Below, piece by piece: positions 11,161 through 22,654 of a DNA stretch of 64,000 nucleotides; position 1 is the stretch's first letter; every line of letters begins with the position of its first letter. The position numbers and the translations under genes were made by a program. The stretch covers positions 665,001 through 729,000 of the forward strand of contig CAUYUJ010005780.1 of the NCBI GenBank assembly GCA_963575745.1. Reading direction: 5' to 3'. Under the pieces are notes generated by a model. That model saw only the letters and a list, made by a program, of their open reading frames with translations. It was not told the DNA's origin and did not search any database. This DNA is from Prorocentrum cordatum. Its lineage: Eukaryota > Sar > Dinophyceae > Prorocentrales > Prorocentraceae.

Positions 11161-14100
11161 TGTCACGTTGGGGCTCTCGAAGCTTGTATTTTGAGAAGTC
11201 TGGAGCGGGAACCTCCCGAATCATAGGAGGAGCTAGCCGGAGGACGAGGCAAATGCGAAGACGTAGGAGAAGAAAGATGCGTACGTAAGGGCCGGGGGAC
11301 AACCGAGGACTAGGGATAACTGGGAGGAAAAGTGCAGAGAGCCAAAGCAGGGACGCCCGCGAACGAGCAAGCACACGAAAGGTGCGCACGCGCAAACACG
11401 TCCAATAAACATGCACATGTTTTGGAGGCGGCCCCGGGTCTGAGCTGCTTGGACCCCGAGAGAGTCGGTCAAGAAAGGGGGATACGGTCAAATCCGATCA
11501 AAATCGACCCCCGGATCCCTCCCGGGTTTCAACTGCTGCTGATATTCACCTCTGATCCGTCTTTGGCGGTCCCCGGACCCGAAAACGGCCTCCAGATACC
11601 AAACCATACAAAATACCTTCTCGAACCCAGATCCTCGAACCCCCGCCCCGCCCTTCCTGATGGCCAGAACTAGTGCTGGGCAACCTCAGACCCCCAGACG
11701 GCTCCAACACGCGCTGTGTCCACGCGCGCATAGCACGAAGGATGAAAGTACGAGAGGCGCACCGACCTCCTGCATGGACAGAAGCGCCGTGATGTATCGG
11801 AGGGCGTCGCAGAACACCGGCTCGCGTCGGAGGCCGACAGCTCGGGACATGCCTTCCACTGCAAATGCTGGCGACAAACAAGACAACGAGCTCTCGAAAG
11901 AAGAGAAGGACACATGATACTTCTCACGAATCTGAATAAAAAACGAACTAAAAAATGCGTTCCGAGTTCGGTTTGATTTCCTTTGCCCTCGTTATGTTTT
12001 CTTTCCGCCTTTGCTGCAAAACGGAAACGGTCCTCGAAATCGCCCAAACACCGCTTAGAACGCGCTCTGAGTCAAGCACTCATCTGCAGACCCCCACCAG
12101 GTCGGGACACTCGGGGCGCAAGCGTGTGATCGGCCTCTGGCTCGCGCCTTTGGCTCTGATGGGGCGCTCGCTGTCACATGCGGGGGCTTCGCAAGTCCCA
12201 TCGACTCATGCCCCTCACTCTTCTATCCCCACTGCTTCCAACCTCCTCCTCCTCCTCCTCCTCCTTTACCTACCTTCTTCCCCTAAGGATCCTCGGCGAT
12301 CCATCGAAAGGCCACCTGAGGTGGCAGCGCCACATCTGGCGATCGCGTCCTTGGACCCCCGCAAGATGGACGACACCGAAACATGATGCCGAGGGTGGCG
12401 CAAAGCTCGGTAGGGGATCCGGGATACCCGTTGAGGGGGAATGGTCCCCCCCATCATCCACAAGACACTTATTATCGTCGCCAGGCTGGGGGGGGAGAAG
12501 CATGGCGAAGGATGGGATTGATGCGCAGCGTCGAACCACCCCGATCCGTTCCGTTTCCACACTGGGAAACGGGGCTTGTGATGCGGCGCGGAGGGTAGGC
12601 GGGTGGGTGGAGGAGGAGAGCGCAAGGGGAAGGGGAGGGAGGAAAGCCACCCGAGGCGGGGAGAGGGAAGGCCCCCAGAGCGGGAGGTGGCCTAGGAGAG
12701 TGGCAGCAGAAGCGAAAGGAGCAATTAGCCACCGACCAAACATTGGGGCGGGATACCGCACCTATCGCATGCGCGCGAATCACTGGGTTGCGGTGAAAGA
12801 AGCCGCGGGAAGCTGGGGACTTGAGCGAGTGCACTGCGCATCCACATGTTCTCAAAAGACCAAACGCCGCTCGATTAGCCGGAAAACAACACGCCAAGCA
12901 TCGGCAAACGGCAAAACGAAAGGTCAAAGATGATCTTGTATGTCAGACTGCGTGCACACGTGCCGATACTACCAAAGTTATCGCATGGAAAAAAACGACA
13001 AACTCAATGACCAAAGCACACGCCCACTGCTGCACATCGCCGCTGCCCCGTGTGGCCTTCCAGCCGCAGTGGCCGTGGTCGTAGCTAGGGTCGTAGCAAG
13101 CGCCGCCTGCAACCCGAATAGCCCCGGCCAGGGAGCCCATGACCATAGGATTTAGCAACAAGAGCCATGGCCTGGACCAAGAGATGTTACACTAAATCTC
13201 TCTCTGCAAGGCTTCCCACGTTCGTTCAAAGTGAACGCCAATTAACACACTGCAGCCAATGCAAGGTTCGCTGTGGCAGCCCGAATGCCCCTGGTGACCC
13301 CGCGGTGGTACATGTCTTGAACCGGCCTGCTAAGCGCTAATTTCGTTTAAGCGAGTGCATCATGATGTGGTGGATCGGGTGCCACAGCGGCAGCAAAGCG
13401 GCCTCCTCGAAAAGCGCATTCAACAAACCTCGCGAGACGTGTCGGCCCTGGCGGGCTCGAGAGGGTCCCATGGTCCTATGGTCCCGTTTCCCATCTGGCA
13501 AAATTCTGCATGATTGTCAATGCCACCTGCTGCACCTGTGGTCACGAATGTCGCCCGAGCTGGCTCCTCAACAACAAATGCGTGCTGCGCTGCTACCTGC
13601 CCTGCTGCCGAGATTCGCGTAGAATGGTGTTCACAACCAGTGAGGGGAATTGACTCAGTAGGGGCACTACGTCAACCCGCTTTGGGAAAGCGTCCTGGCT
13701 AGAACTACTCCATTGTGTCGCGCAGCGCTGAGACCGAACGAGAAGAGGAGGCAGACGAGGACGAAGTGGCGAGTGAGAAACAGAAGGGTAAGGGAGAGAA
13801 AGCGAATGCGAAGGAGACGCAGGAGGAGCAAACGGGGCTAGATGAATAAGATCAAGCCGAAGCTGGCGAAACCATCACGCATCGTCATGCGAAAATGCTT
13901 GACGCGAAGCCACTCGCCTTCTTTCACACATGCCCTACAATGGCCTGGGTACAAAAACCTGACACGGACAGACAACTTTAAATGCGGCCGAGATCCCTGG
14001 ACTCAGGCGCTCATGAAAGCAAAGCAAACAACATAACATAATCAGATCGAAAGTCTCCCTGAGTACGAGAAGCGAAACAGCATGGATCTAAGTGGCTAAT

Positions 14101-14395
14101 GCAAGCGACTTCCAACTAAAAGGGATCTCTGTAGGTGAGGTGACGCTCAAGCCTGGAGACTGACCCCAATGGATGCTCTCTCCAGTGGGCGCGTCTCATG
14201 GCACCACCCCGTTTACAATGCCCTCAGAGCTGGACAACTGCGCAAGTCCCCGGCGACCTGCACCCTTCCTCCGACGCGCAACGGGTTCGCACGAGCATAG
14301 GGGACACAGATCCTGCCCTTGTCGAACGCACTACCCCTCAGAGCCAACAAGTCACTGCCCTCAGAAGGGGCGGCGAAAGAGACCACCCTTGCACG
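11161..14395. other. No gene recognised
   Basis: Mixed DNA with GA-rich patches (about 11,220-11,290, 12,600-12,710, 13,735-13,840) and a CTC run near 12,243-12,266. The longest open frames (12,178-12,933 plus; 12,270-12,761 minus) are low-complexity and have no domain. Confidence 0.5.
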
Positions 14396-14440
14396 GAGGA
14401 GGAGGAGGAGGAGGAGGAGGAGGAGGAGGAAGAGGAAGAT
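14396..14440. repeat. (GAG)n microsatellite
   Basis: GAGGAGGAG triplets; the flanking DNA reads open in three frames across it. Confidence 0.95.
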
Positions 14441-16003
14441 GCGAAATACCGCAACACTCCTAGCTCAACTCAAGAGTCACCCGGTAACGGCTTCGGTGTT
14501 GGCTGTGTCGATGGACATGGCACTGACGGCGCGGTCTGACTGGTAATCTACCAATGAGAGCGGCAACGGAGAATTGTGGCGATCCTTGAGCCAATGGTTA
14601 CGGATCGGATGTCGCCTGCCTCTTCTGCTGCACTGCATGGCTCTCACCCGCTCCCAACCGATGAGTCTCCCAAGAATGGTGATCGTCGTTACCTGGGGGG
14701 GGAGCGCTTGAGCGAAATTAACGCGTCGGTGCGGTGGTGCGATCTTCACAGTGTGCGCCCGAGCACCAGCATAGGGCATAAGGGGGGGTCCAGGCCACCA
14801 CCCTTGTACAGTCGATACCGACCGTGGCCCGGAGGAGGGGGGGGAAGGGGGGGGTTGGCCCAGGTTATGGCCGTTACGCGCTAGAAGAGAAACAACCGAT
14901 CCCCAAATGCCCCTCCAATGTCGACCGTGTCGCAGAGCGTGCTGCTAAACTCCGGGCCAAGGCTGACAAAGATGCGGCCGATCATCGCGTGGAACTCCTT
15001 CCCGCGCGAAGAGATCCGTTGGGCGGCCACGCTGCGGCGACAATCTCTACCATTTGATGACGGCAAACTTCCTTCAAGGCAAGGCAGGTTGAGAGCAAAA
15101 CAGTGCGCTGGTTGCCTTCGAAAACTTTGGTTCCCCAAATAAGCTCAATTGCGCCCATTGTTTCACATGCCCCGGCCCCTCAATCGTCTCTCTCCCCTCC
15201 ACCTACTCCCTCCTCTCTCTCCGTACTTCGTCCGCTTTTCCATTGTCCCCCCATCCTTCTTCCCATCCTCCCGCCCTCAATTACACGAGGCAGGGGTGGG
15301 CCCAAGCCAGATCGGACACCCGCATGCAGGCACCTGCTTGACGACAATACCAAAACCGCTGGATGTACGGGCCTGATGGATCCGCCCCCCATCCTGGAGG
15401 ATGGGAGAGTGCGTGACCCAGCGGATGCCGGCTCAGAGCCCATGAGATGGGCAGACCGACCCCCGCCAAAATTGACTCCCAGATCCCCTCCCATTCCCCC
15501 CATCCCCTCCACTCCGCTCCCAAGGAATCCCCCCCCATGTCACGGCTGCAGCTCGGACCTCAGGCCTCAGACGAGCTCGCCAAGCCACGCACTTCCCGCC
15601 CGCCCCGGGTCCGCGCTCGCGGAGCCCGGGTCAGAAAAGATATTCACGTGTGAGGCAAGTCAGGCGCTCGCTGGAGGGCACCGGCAACGCTGTACTCAAA
15701 TCGGAACGTCCCATGGGGGGACAGGAGCACGCACGTCACGGGGGAAACCAACTAATCACCTTTCATCGGCCAGTGGAGTTGATCTGCATCAAACGCTGTC
15801 AAACAACAGGACTTCTTCCTCGCCGATCGGTCGCACAGCTGGCTGACATTGCGCAACCAGTTACAATCGCGGATCGCCAGCATGTCCTAATAATACAGCC
15901 ACGACTGCAACGTGCCAGCGAGCAATGAGATCGGCCAAGCTTGCACCCTGCTGTCGACAGAAGGAATCAAATCGATGGCAGTGGTGGCGCTCACGGACTC
16001 CCA
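14441..16003. other. No gene recognised; left flank of the giant element
   Basis: Pyrimidine-rich DNA at 15,180-15,290 and 15,480-15,540. A 247-codon + frame (15,103-15,846) is Pro/Ser/His-rich without a domain. No copy of the 12-bp CCGCNACTGCGG motif occurs here, although it starts 170 bp beyond the element boundary. Confidence 0.5.
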
Positions 16004-16107
16004 ATAATCCGAAAGCCCTTATAACGGCGACGAGGCGACGATCGAAAGCAGTGCCCCGGCACTGCTTTGAACGCGTTCAAAGCAGTGCCCCGGCACTGCT
16101 TTGAACG
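16004..16107 (+). repeat. Left terminal inverted repeat and hairpin pair
   Basis: 16,004-16,033 matches the inverted right terminus, followed by a direct duplication of GGCGACGA that is single at the right end. Hairpin 1 (16,045-16,068) has arms AAAGCAGTGCC/GGCACTGCTTT. Hairpin 2 (16,074-16,107) has 16-base perfect arms starting CGTTCAAAGCAG with a 2-base loop. The TTATAA at 16,019-16,024 is mirrored at the right end. Confidence 0.85.
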
Positions 16108-16109
16108 TA

Positions 16110-16156
16110 TGATATGATGATATGATGATGATTATGATTGATGATGATGATGATTT
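16110..16156. repeat. (ATG)n microsatellite
   Basis: ATGATGATG/ATGATT-rich spacer between the left hairpins and the first CCGCNACTGCGG copy. Confidence 0.85.
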
Positions 16157-16223
16157 TTCCAGCGTACACTGTCCGCAACTGCGGCAATCAACATCATGCT
16201 CCACTTGCCCGCAACTGCGGCCA

Positions 16224-18172
16224 TCACCAACGCTGCCCCTCGAAGCTCCGCGGAGGGCGCTCGGCAGGTCGCCCGCTCGAGCCCCACTCGACTTCACGCT
16301 GAGGAGGCGAGCCCTCAGGGGCATTGTCCGCAACTGCGGCATGATCAGAGGGCCACCACTGCGCGCCATCAGCGCCCCATTCGCTCGAGCTCCAGTCCCA
16401 CCAGGACCAGCCCTGCCATCTCGTGGCGGGACTGCGCGCCTCCCATGCGCCGCTGCCGCTGGCGTCCCAGGACCCAGCCGCCACTGCGGCACAAGAAGGG
16501 GTCGCATCGTCGCCGTTGGCAGCTTGCGGCGGTGGCGTGTTCCCAGCTCGCTCAGCCCCAGCGTCTCTCCCCGCAACTGCGGTTCCCATCTGGGGTCGGA
16601 CGCCCTTCCCCGCAACTGCGGTGTCCGCGTAGCTGCCCTTCTTGCCGCCCTTCTTGCCGCCCTTCCTGCCGCCCTTCCTGCGTTCCAACCTCGCGGCGAG
16701 TCTTTCAGGTGACCTGCGGCACGTATTGTGCGTGAAAGCCACCAGAGGGAAGTGCGCTCCGTGCCTCGCCCTGCCGAAGGCGCCATGCCATATCTTGTCG
16801 TCGAGGTTGCCCTGCTTCACTCTGAAGGGATGGCGCACCCAATCGTCGCGTTCCCTGCGCGCCATCCTTTGCTCGAACTCCGCAACTGCGGTCAAGGATT
16901 CGCCAGATGGCGTCAGGAAGGCGCGCATCTTGTTTTCAACGGGCTCAGCCTTGGGCACGTAAGTCTGAAGCATCTTCCCAGGGCCATTCGTGTAGTCGAA
17001 GACAGGGAAAGACGGATCATGCTGGGTCGTCAAGAATCCGCCCTCACGGTCGTGCAGAACACTCAGGCCATGGTGAAGCTTGTACTGCCCAGGACAGTTT
17101 ATGAACAAAATCGCCATGCTGTCTGCCCTGGGCTGGCCGCCTGCTGTCTTCCAGGGGGTCCACGCGGCGACGTCCACAGTCAGGCCGCAATTGCGGCACC
17201 AGGACACAAGCTGGAACATGCACATGTTGAAGTCCCCCATGCAGACCTTCACGTCCCATTCCCTGACGTAGGCGACGAACCAGTTGTAGAACTCATGGAG
17301 CTTCGTGACGCCCCAGTCTTGGTTGGCCAAGCTGTGGTGGACGTGCACCGCCATGACGTTGAAGGAGCCCCCCAAATGGGCACGGCCTGGTCCAGGTGGA
17401 CGCGCACCACCATCGCCCTGGAGTACTTGTTGTGCAGCTTTGGCGCAGGAGCCTCCGCAACTGCGGACGGTTTCTTCTTCTTCTTCTTCGTTTTGGACTT
17501 CTCCTGCTTGTGGAAGAGTCTCGCAAAGTCTACGTGTTCAATGTGGCCGCCACTGCGGTCCCTCATGCCAACAAGGAGGGTCCCTGATGGCTCGCCGCCC
17601 TTAACGCACAGGTAGTTGTATTGAGTCCGACTCCGAAACCTATCGTCCGCAACTGCGGCTGCACTGTCCCTCGCGTCGTGCTCCCCACTGAGTACCGCGC
17701 AGGTCTCGTCGTCGCACTCGCAGAGGGCGATGATCTGGGCAGGGTTCGCGCGGAGCTGCGCCCACTCGTCCGCGCGTTGCGTGGGTCTAGCTGCAGTCCC
17801 TCCGAAGTTGGCCACGTAGAAGCCGACCCGTCCCGCTTCGAACTCCGTTTTCTCCTCCCATGCGTCGACAAGAGCTCTTTGTTTTTCCGACAGATTGCTT
17901 GTCTCGATGATGGGCACCCGTTTCCAGGGTCTCCGCGACGACAACACTCTCGGCATGTAGGAGTCATGTGCTGCCGCAACTGCGGCTCCCGCACCTCCCC
18001 GGGACTCAGCCTCGTCAGCGGAGGCAGCCGAGGACGCGACGGTGCTGTCGCCATCTTGCGTCCGCTGGTCGTCGTCATCATCCGCAACTGCGGCTTCCTC
18101 GTCTTTGCCTCCCTCCTCCTCCTCAGCGTTGTGGATGAACACCGTTCTGGCGAATCGAGGTCCACGGTCCAT
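16224..18172 (-). pseudogene. EEP-superfamily nuclease-like protein, one-base frameshift
   Basis: Likely an endonuclease/exonuclease/phosphatase (EEP) fold protein: a metal-dependent hydrolase of nucleic acid or phosphoester substrates. The upstream frame (chosen ATG 18,172, MDRGPRF; in-frame ATGs also at 18,211 and further up) carries an NPAQIIALCECDDE block like the metal-binding Glu region. The downstream frame carries VMAVHVHHSLA and then VCMGDFNM (GDFN at 17,237-17,226), the Asp/Asn signature of the family. The two frames join across a G6 run (coding strand; 17,368-17,373). One extra G would give a continuous ...IWGGSFNVMAVH... reading. Either the copy is mutated, the base was lost in assembly, or -1 slippage occurs. 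The C-terminal ~170 residues are low-complexity: Lys/Gly repeats, then a Trp-rich tail (WSWWDWSSSEWG). It carries several copies of the 12-bp motif. Last gene of the minus-strand series. Confidence 0.6.
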
Positions 18173-18538
18173 ACTCCCTGAGGATGCGCTCGGGCGCGCG
18201 GGCGGCCACATGCTTGCGTCTTCGCGTGCGCCACCTCGAGCCACGGTGGCTACGGAAATGGATCGTGAATGGGCATGGGGTCGGATGGAGGGAGGAGACA
18301 AAGAGGATTCGAGGAGTGGCAGAAGGAGGGCGAGGACTCAAAGGAACCGAAAGAACAACAAATGGACTGGCGGAGAAGCAGAAGGAGGGCGACGATTGCA
18401 AGGGACTGTGAAAGGATTATTTTCACAGCAGCAGGAAGACCGCAACTGCGGTTTTGCCTCATCTCCTGCCCGCGCGGGAGCCGCTTGGAAAAACAACTTC
18501 CCTCTGGACTTCCTGTGGGTCCGCAACTGCGGCCTGCA
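18173..18538. other. Intergenic spacer inside the element
   Basis: GA-rich on the plus strand (18,290-18,400); holds two 12-bp motif copies (18,443, 18,522). No start or terminator signal recognised. Confidence 0.5.
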
Positions 18539-21500
18539 TCACGCTAGGGCTGGGATTACCAGCGCCATTTGCCCTCCCAGGGTTCTCACTGTTTCCGAAT
18601 GCACGAACTGCGACAGCGCCGAACGGTTCCCAGACGCCGCGTCGTTCGCGACTTTTTGCAGCCACCCAGCAAACGTGAGCGGCCATTGCTCCTTGTGCTG
18701 CTTGCACATCTCCTCGTCCCAATGCGTCTTGAACCATGCCCACTCCCCCCTCTGCTCGTCTGAGAGGACGCCTTTTCCGCGAGCCAGGCGATCCAGAGCT
18801 GCCATCCTGTTTTTCTTGATCTTGAACTCCTCGGGATTCCACTGCGCTAGGGCGTGTTTGTTAGCCAAAGCCGTTTCCACCGCAACTGCGGCCTCCTTCT
18901 TTGCCCTCAAGGCGGCCTCGGCCTCTCGAATCTGCTTCTTGAGATCGTGCAACGCCTTCGTCCTGTCGTTCGCTTCCAGAGCCAGGCGCCGCTTTTTCGC
19001 CACCACTGCGGCTTCGTGGTCTCGCTGGGCAGTCAACGCTCGTAGGACCTCGTTGTCCTCCCGCGCCAGCTCTCTCAACCGCTTCTTTTGTTTGTGTCGT
19101 TGCTGTCGGCAATCCTGCGCTAGTTTCTCCATGCCCACTTGGCGCAGCATATCTTCCGCCTCGCGGAGCGTTTCTGCCAAGGACGTCGCCACTGCCACCT
19201 GCTCGGCCGCCTCTGCGTCGACCACGCAGTCCATGGATACCGAGGATCCTTGAGGCCCAGGTGCCGCAACTGCGGCATCGCACTGTTCCGCAAGAGCCTC
19301 GGCCCACGAGGCCTCCTCTTGCTCTTCGTCCTCCTCGTGCTCCTCGTGCACCTCCTCCTCCTCCTCCTCCCCGCCCTCCTCATCGCCCTCCTCGTGGCCT
19401 GGCTCCTGGCCTAGCGCTTCGTCGCCGAGCTTCTCCAACACGGAATCTGTGGCGTCGTGTTTCTCGTATTCGTGTATGAGACGCAGCACGTCATTGTAGG
19501 ACCATTTCAAACGTTTCTGCTCGCATTCTTCCCTCACCTCCGCGACTGCGGTGTCCACTTTTGCTCGCAGCCCCCCTGCTTCCCAGAGTTCCGCCGCCTC
19601 TCGGCAAATCTCGAGATCTCCTGACTTGTCGAAGGGCGCTCGAATTCCCACTTTCAGGAAACCTTTCGCGGCGTCCAAGTGCAACTGCACATTCTCCAAC
19701 ACTGACAGCATCAAGTCGGCGCAATCGGAACGCCGCAACTGCGGCACGTGCTTCCCCAACGCCATTTGCTGCACCAGCGCTTTGGTCTCGAGGGCAATGT
19801 ACCGGCGCTTCACGTGCTGGTTCAAGTCCGTGTCCACGGGCTGCGCAACTGCGGTCGTCCCCCCGCCGTGAATGATCAGCACGTAGCCGCGCTGCCAGGC
19901 GAGTCTCCGCACAGCGTCTGCTTTGTGCGGGGAATGGTCGTCGGCCATGAGGATGCGCCACTTTCCCCGCAACTGCGGGTCGTCGGGCCAGGCCCGCAAG
20001 TGCCGCTGCAAGAATGATACAACGTCGTCTGCGCGGTAGGACCCCTTCTCGGACGTCGCCGTGCTCACCCAAGACGGATAGCCGCGACTGCGGGCATGTG
20101 CGGCCAAGCCCTCAGCGATGACAGATCCCCCCTTGAACATTAGCTCCGCCGGCGGTGGTCCGCAACTGCGGATGTCCTCCGCGTCGCTCGACACCGTCAG
20201 GTTCGCTGTCCACCGAGCCCTGCTGTCGTCATGCGCCTCGACAAGCGGGACAATGCCACCCTTCACAGCCAAGGTCGGCTTCGAGGCCGACGACGACTCG
20301 TTGTGGTGAAAGGGCGACTGGTCCCAGTTCAGGATGTGCGGGTCGTACCCCAGAAGCTCCTCTGCAGCTGCGCGGACCCTGGCCACGTTCAAGATCATAG
20401 TCTCAAAACGAGATTGGAGCAACCATTTTGGCACCTTGTACTTGCGGTTCGGCTTCTTCATGCTCAGGCCGTAGGAGCGCCGCCACTTCACCCACCACCG
20501 AGGCCGCAACTGCGGCACCATCGGTTTGCCTCCCCGCTTCATTGTCTCCACGCAGTAGTCCGCGACGAGTTGCTTCGCCTTCGTAACCAGCAGGGATTGG
20601 GAGAACCTGGCCAACATCTTGGGCCTCTCCTCCGCAACTGCGGTTCGCTTGGCCACCGCCTTCCAGTCCACGGAGTACCTCATGTGGGACCACCACTCGT
20701 ACAGAGCGGCTTCCAGCCATGGAGCCTTGTTCGGGCGCCCTTGGTTGCCCCGCGCGCGGCGTCGGCCATGCACGCCCGCCGTGCCATGTCCACCTTGTGT
20801 GCGCCAGTTTTGAAACCACTTGGAGACGGCCTGGCGCTGCTGGACGACCCCCATGCCCTTCGGCCACGTGAACCGCCCGCAAAAAGACGCGATTGAATTC
20901 CGTGGCAGAACGCCCTCGCCCATCCAACCACAACTGCGTGCGTGCGCCTCCAGTTCTTTGCAAACCAGTTCGCGGTCTCTGAGCATGTGCGGGCACACGC
21001 GCCGCTTCTGTTCCGCAACTTCGGGTTTTGGGCGTGCGCTGGCCAGTGCGTGCGCCCTGATCTGCTCCTCCTGCAACGCCTCGGGCATAGCCTCAGCCAT
21101 GGCAAGCAATATACCCATGTCCTGCACGCCCGTCTGCCACTCTAACGCCGCCATGAGAGCGGGGCGTGGCGCGCTCGCCTCTCTCGGCGCCTCTGCTGGT
21201 TCGCCCTCGCCCTCGGAGTCGTGCAGGACCATGGGTCCAGCAGGGCCGCTGGCCCCGCAACTGCGGTACGCCCGCACCTCCTCCAAGGTTAGTTCCTGCG
21301 TGACAACGAGCATGTCGTGCAACCACGGTTCGTCCCAGCGGCGCACCCCGAAATCGTACAGTTCCTCCCGAAGCCATTTGCGCGTCTCGGCATTTTGCGG
21401 TTTCTGCAACATCATCGCCATAAGGTCAATGCCGCAGTTTCCATCGCAAACAGTCCCTAGGACCCATTGTCCCAGAGGACCGTAGAACCTGTTCAACGCG

Positions 21501-22654
21501 TCCGCCCCCTCAGAGCACACGCCACCCACCGCAACTGCGGCCACCCAGTGGCGCACCTCATGGAGAGGGTTCTCGGGAGTCACGGGCCTGAGTTCCACCG
21601 TTGTCCATTCCCCGAACAGATCCTCAGCAGCGGCGAGTACGCACGCCACGCCGTCGACGGCGCATGGCTCAGTGCACTTCTCCTTTGCCCAAGGCATGTA
21701 GAAGTCAAGGAGGTCCTTGCGGTTCTCGCCTTCCCACACGTAAGGTCGACGCCCGAACCGCAAGGCAAACAGCATGAAAGCTGAATACCCTATGTAGGAA
21801 TTCTCGGACAGAATCTGCCTCAGGAGAGCCATCACGACGTCAGGCACCGTCGCCGCCACTGCGGCCTGGATCTTTGGCGCGTCTTCCACAGGTACACCTT
21901 TCTCTGGCGCCAGGGGTGGCGCCGCGACTCGTGGCCGCAAGGCGTCGCCAACAGGCGCCGCAACTCGTGCTGCAGCCTTTGGGTCTGGGCACGGGAAGAA
22001 TGCGACCTGCGTCTTCGACCAGTTCTCTGGCAGCGGCCGCGCTGGTGGCAAGCGTGCTGGAAGTGGTGTGTCTTTGTCCGCTTCCACTCCCTCAGGAGCT
22101 TCAACCGCAATCGCGGTCTCCTGCGCAGCAGGCGGGTCTGGTGTTGCGTGCACTTGAGCTGGAGGAGCTGGAGGGACTGCTGCTGCGGGTGCTTCGGGCA
22201 CAGGGGCTGCTGGAGGTTTGGGTTCTGCGGGTGCTTCTGGTGCTGGAGCTGCGTGTCCTTCTTGCGCAGGAGCTGCGAGTTCTGCTGGTGTTGCTGGTGC
22301 TATGTGTGCAGGGGCCGAGGGAGCCGCAACTGCGGTGCCGCCTGGAGCCGCAACTGCGGGGGGTGGCGTCGCGCCCGGTCGCCAAGCAGACGGCCGCAAA
22401 TGAAAGCGAGGCGGCTCAACAAGGCCGTACTGCGACGCGGGCCACTTCGCTAGGCACGGAAAATCCGCACATGCGTGCACCTTTATCTTCTTGGGGCACG
22501 GAACGCCGCTACTGCGGCCCAAGATGTTGGCGAGCCCAGTGGTGCCATACTTCGTTTTCCTCGGTGCGCAGCCGCTGTCGTAATGGAGCCACTCCACCTC
22601 GAAATGCGTTCCGTCCTCCTCGCCATACCATGTCCGCCCCACGGGAACATCCAT
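18539..22654 (-). CDS. DDE transposase-like protein with CENP-B-type HTH and OTU-like motif
   Basis: 1371 codons, no intron. Start MDVPVGRTW at 22,654 is the first ATG. Residues ~90-260: Pro/Ala linker. ~395-435: VLGTVCDGNCGIDLMAMML then RKWLREELYDF, resembling the DGNC active-site block of OTU cysteine proteases (Cys407); no matching His found. ~585-745: DNA-binding region; WWVKWRRSYGLSMKKPNRKYK resembles the second helix-turn-helix of CENP-B/Tc5-type proteins. ~770-955: DDE_1-like core with LNWDQSPFH (Asp778), ILMADDHSPH (Asp905) and AQPVDTDLNQ (Asp941), giving a 35-residue second spacing as in pogo/Jerky-type transposases. ~1085-1115: acidic; ~1140-1260: predicted coiled coil. All three acidic residues are present, so activity is plausible. 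About 18 copies of the 12-bp motif are written into it in all three frames. It is the natural candidate to mobilise the element. Confidence 0.85.
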   Translation of the reverse strand: MDVPVGRTWYGEEDGTHFEVEWLHYDSGCAPRKTKYGTTGLANILGRSSGVPCPKKIKVHACADFPCLAKWPASQYGLVEPPRFHLRPSAWRPGATPPPAVAAPGGTAVAAPSAPAHIAPATPAELAAPAQEGHAAPAPEAPAEPKPPAAPVPEAPAAAVPPAPPAQVHATPDPPAAQETAIAVEAPEGVEADKDTPLPARLPPARPLPENWSKTQVAFFPCPDPKAAARVAAPVGDALRPRVAAPPLAPEKGVPVEDAPKIQAAVAATVPDVVMALLRQILSENSYIGYSAFMLFALRFGRRPYVWEGENRKDLLDFYMPWAKEKCTEPCAVDGVACVLAAAEDLFGEWTTVELRPVTPENPLHEVRHWVAAVAVGGVCSEGADALNRFYGPLGQWVLGTVCDGNCGIDLMAMMLQKPQNAETRKWLREELYDFGVRRWDEPWLHDMLVVTQELTLEEVRAYRSCGASGPAGPMVLHDSEGEGEPAEAPREASAPRPALMAALEWQTGVQDMGILLAMAEAMPEALQEEQIRAHALASARPKPEVAEQKRRVCPHMLRDRELVCKELEAHARSCGWMGEGVLPRNSIASFCGRFTWPKGMGVVQQRQAVSKWFQNWRTQGGHGTAGVHGRRRARGNQGRPNKAPWLEAALYEWWSHMRYSVDWKAVAKRTAVAEERPKMLARFSQSLLVTKAKQLVADYCVETMKRGGKPMVPQLRPRWWVKWRRSYGLSMKKPNRKYKVPKWLLQSRFETMILNVARVRAAAEELLGYDPHILNWDQSPFHHNESSSASKPTLAVKGGIVPLVEAHDDSRARWTANLTVSSDAEDIRSCGPPPAELMFKGGSVIAEGLAAHARSRGYPSWVSTATSEKGSYRADDVVSFLQRHLRAWPDDPQLRGKWRILMADDHSPHKADAVRRLAWQRGYVLIIHGGGTTAVAQPVDTDLNQHVKRRYIALETKALVQQMALGKHVPQLRRSDCADLMLSVLENVQLHLDAAKGFLKVGIRAPFDKSGDLEICREAAELWEAGGLRAKVDTAVAEVREECEQKRLKWSYNDVLRLIHEYEKHDATDSVLEKLGDEALGQEPGHEEGDEEGGEEEEEEVHEEHEEDEEQEEASWAEALAEQCDAAVAAPGPQGSSVSMDCVVDAEAAEQVAVATSLAETLREAEDMLRQVGMEKLAQDCRQQRHKQKKRLRELAREDNEVLRALTAQRDHEAAVVAKKRRLALEANDRTKALHDLKKQIREAEAALRAKKEAAVAVETALANKHALAQWNPEEFKIKKNRMAALDRLARGKGVLSDEQRGEWAWFKTHWDEEMCKQHKEQWPLTFAGWLQKVANDAASGNRSALSQFVHSETVRTLGGQMALVIPALA

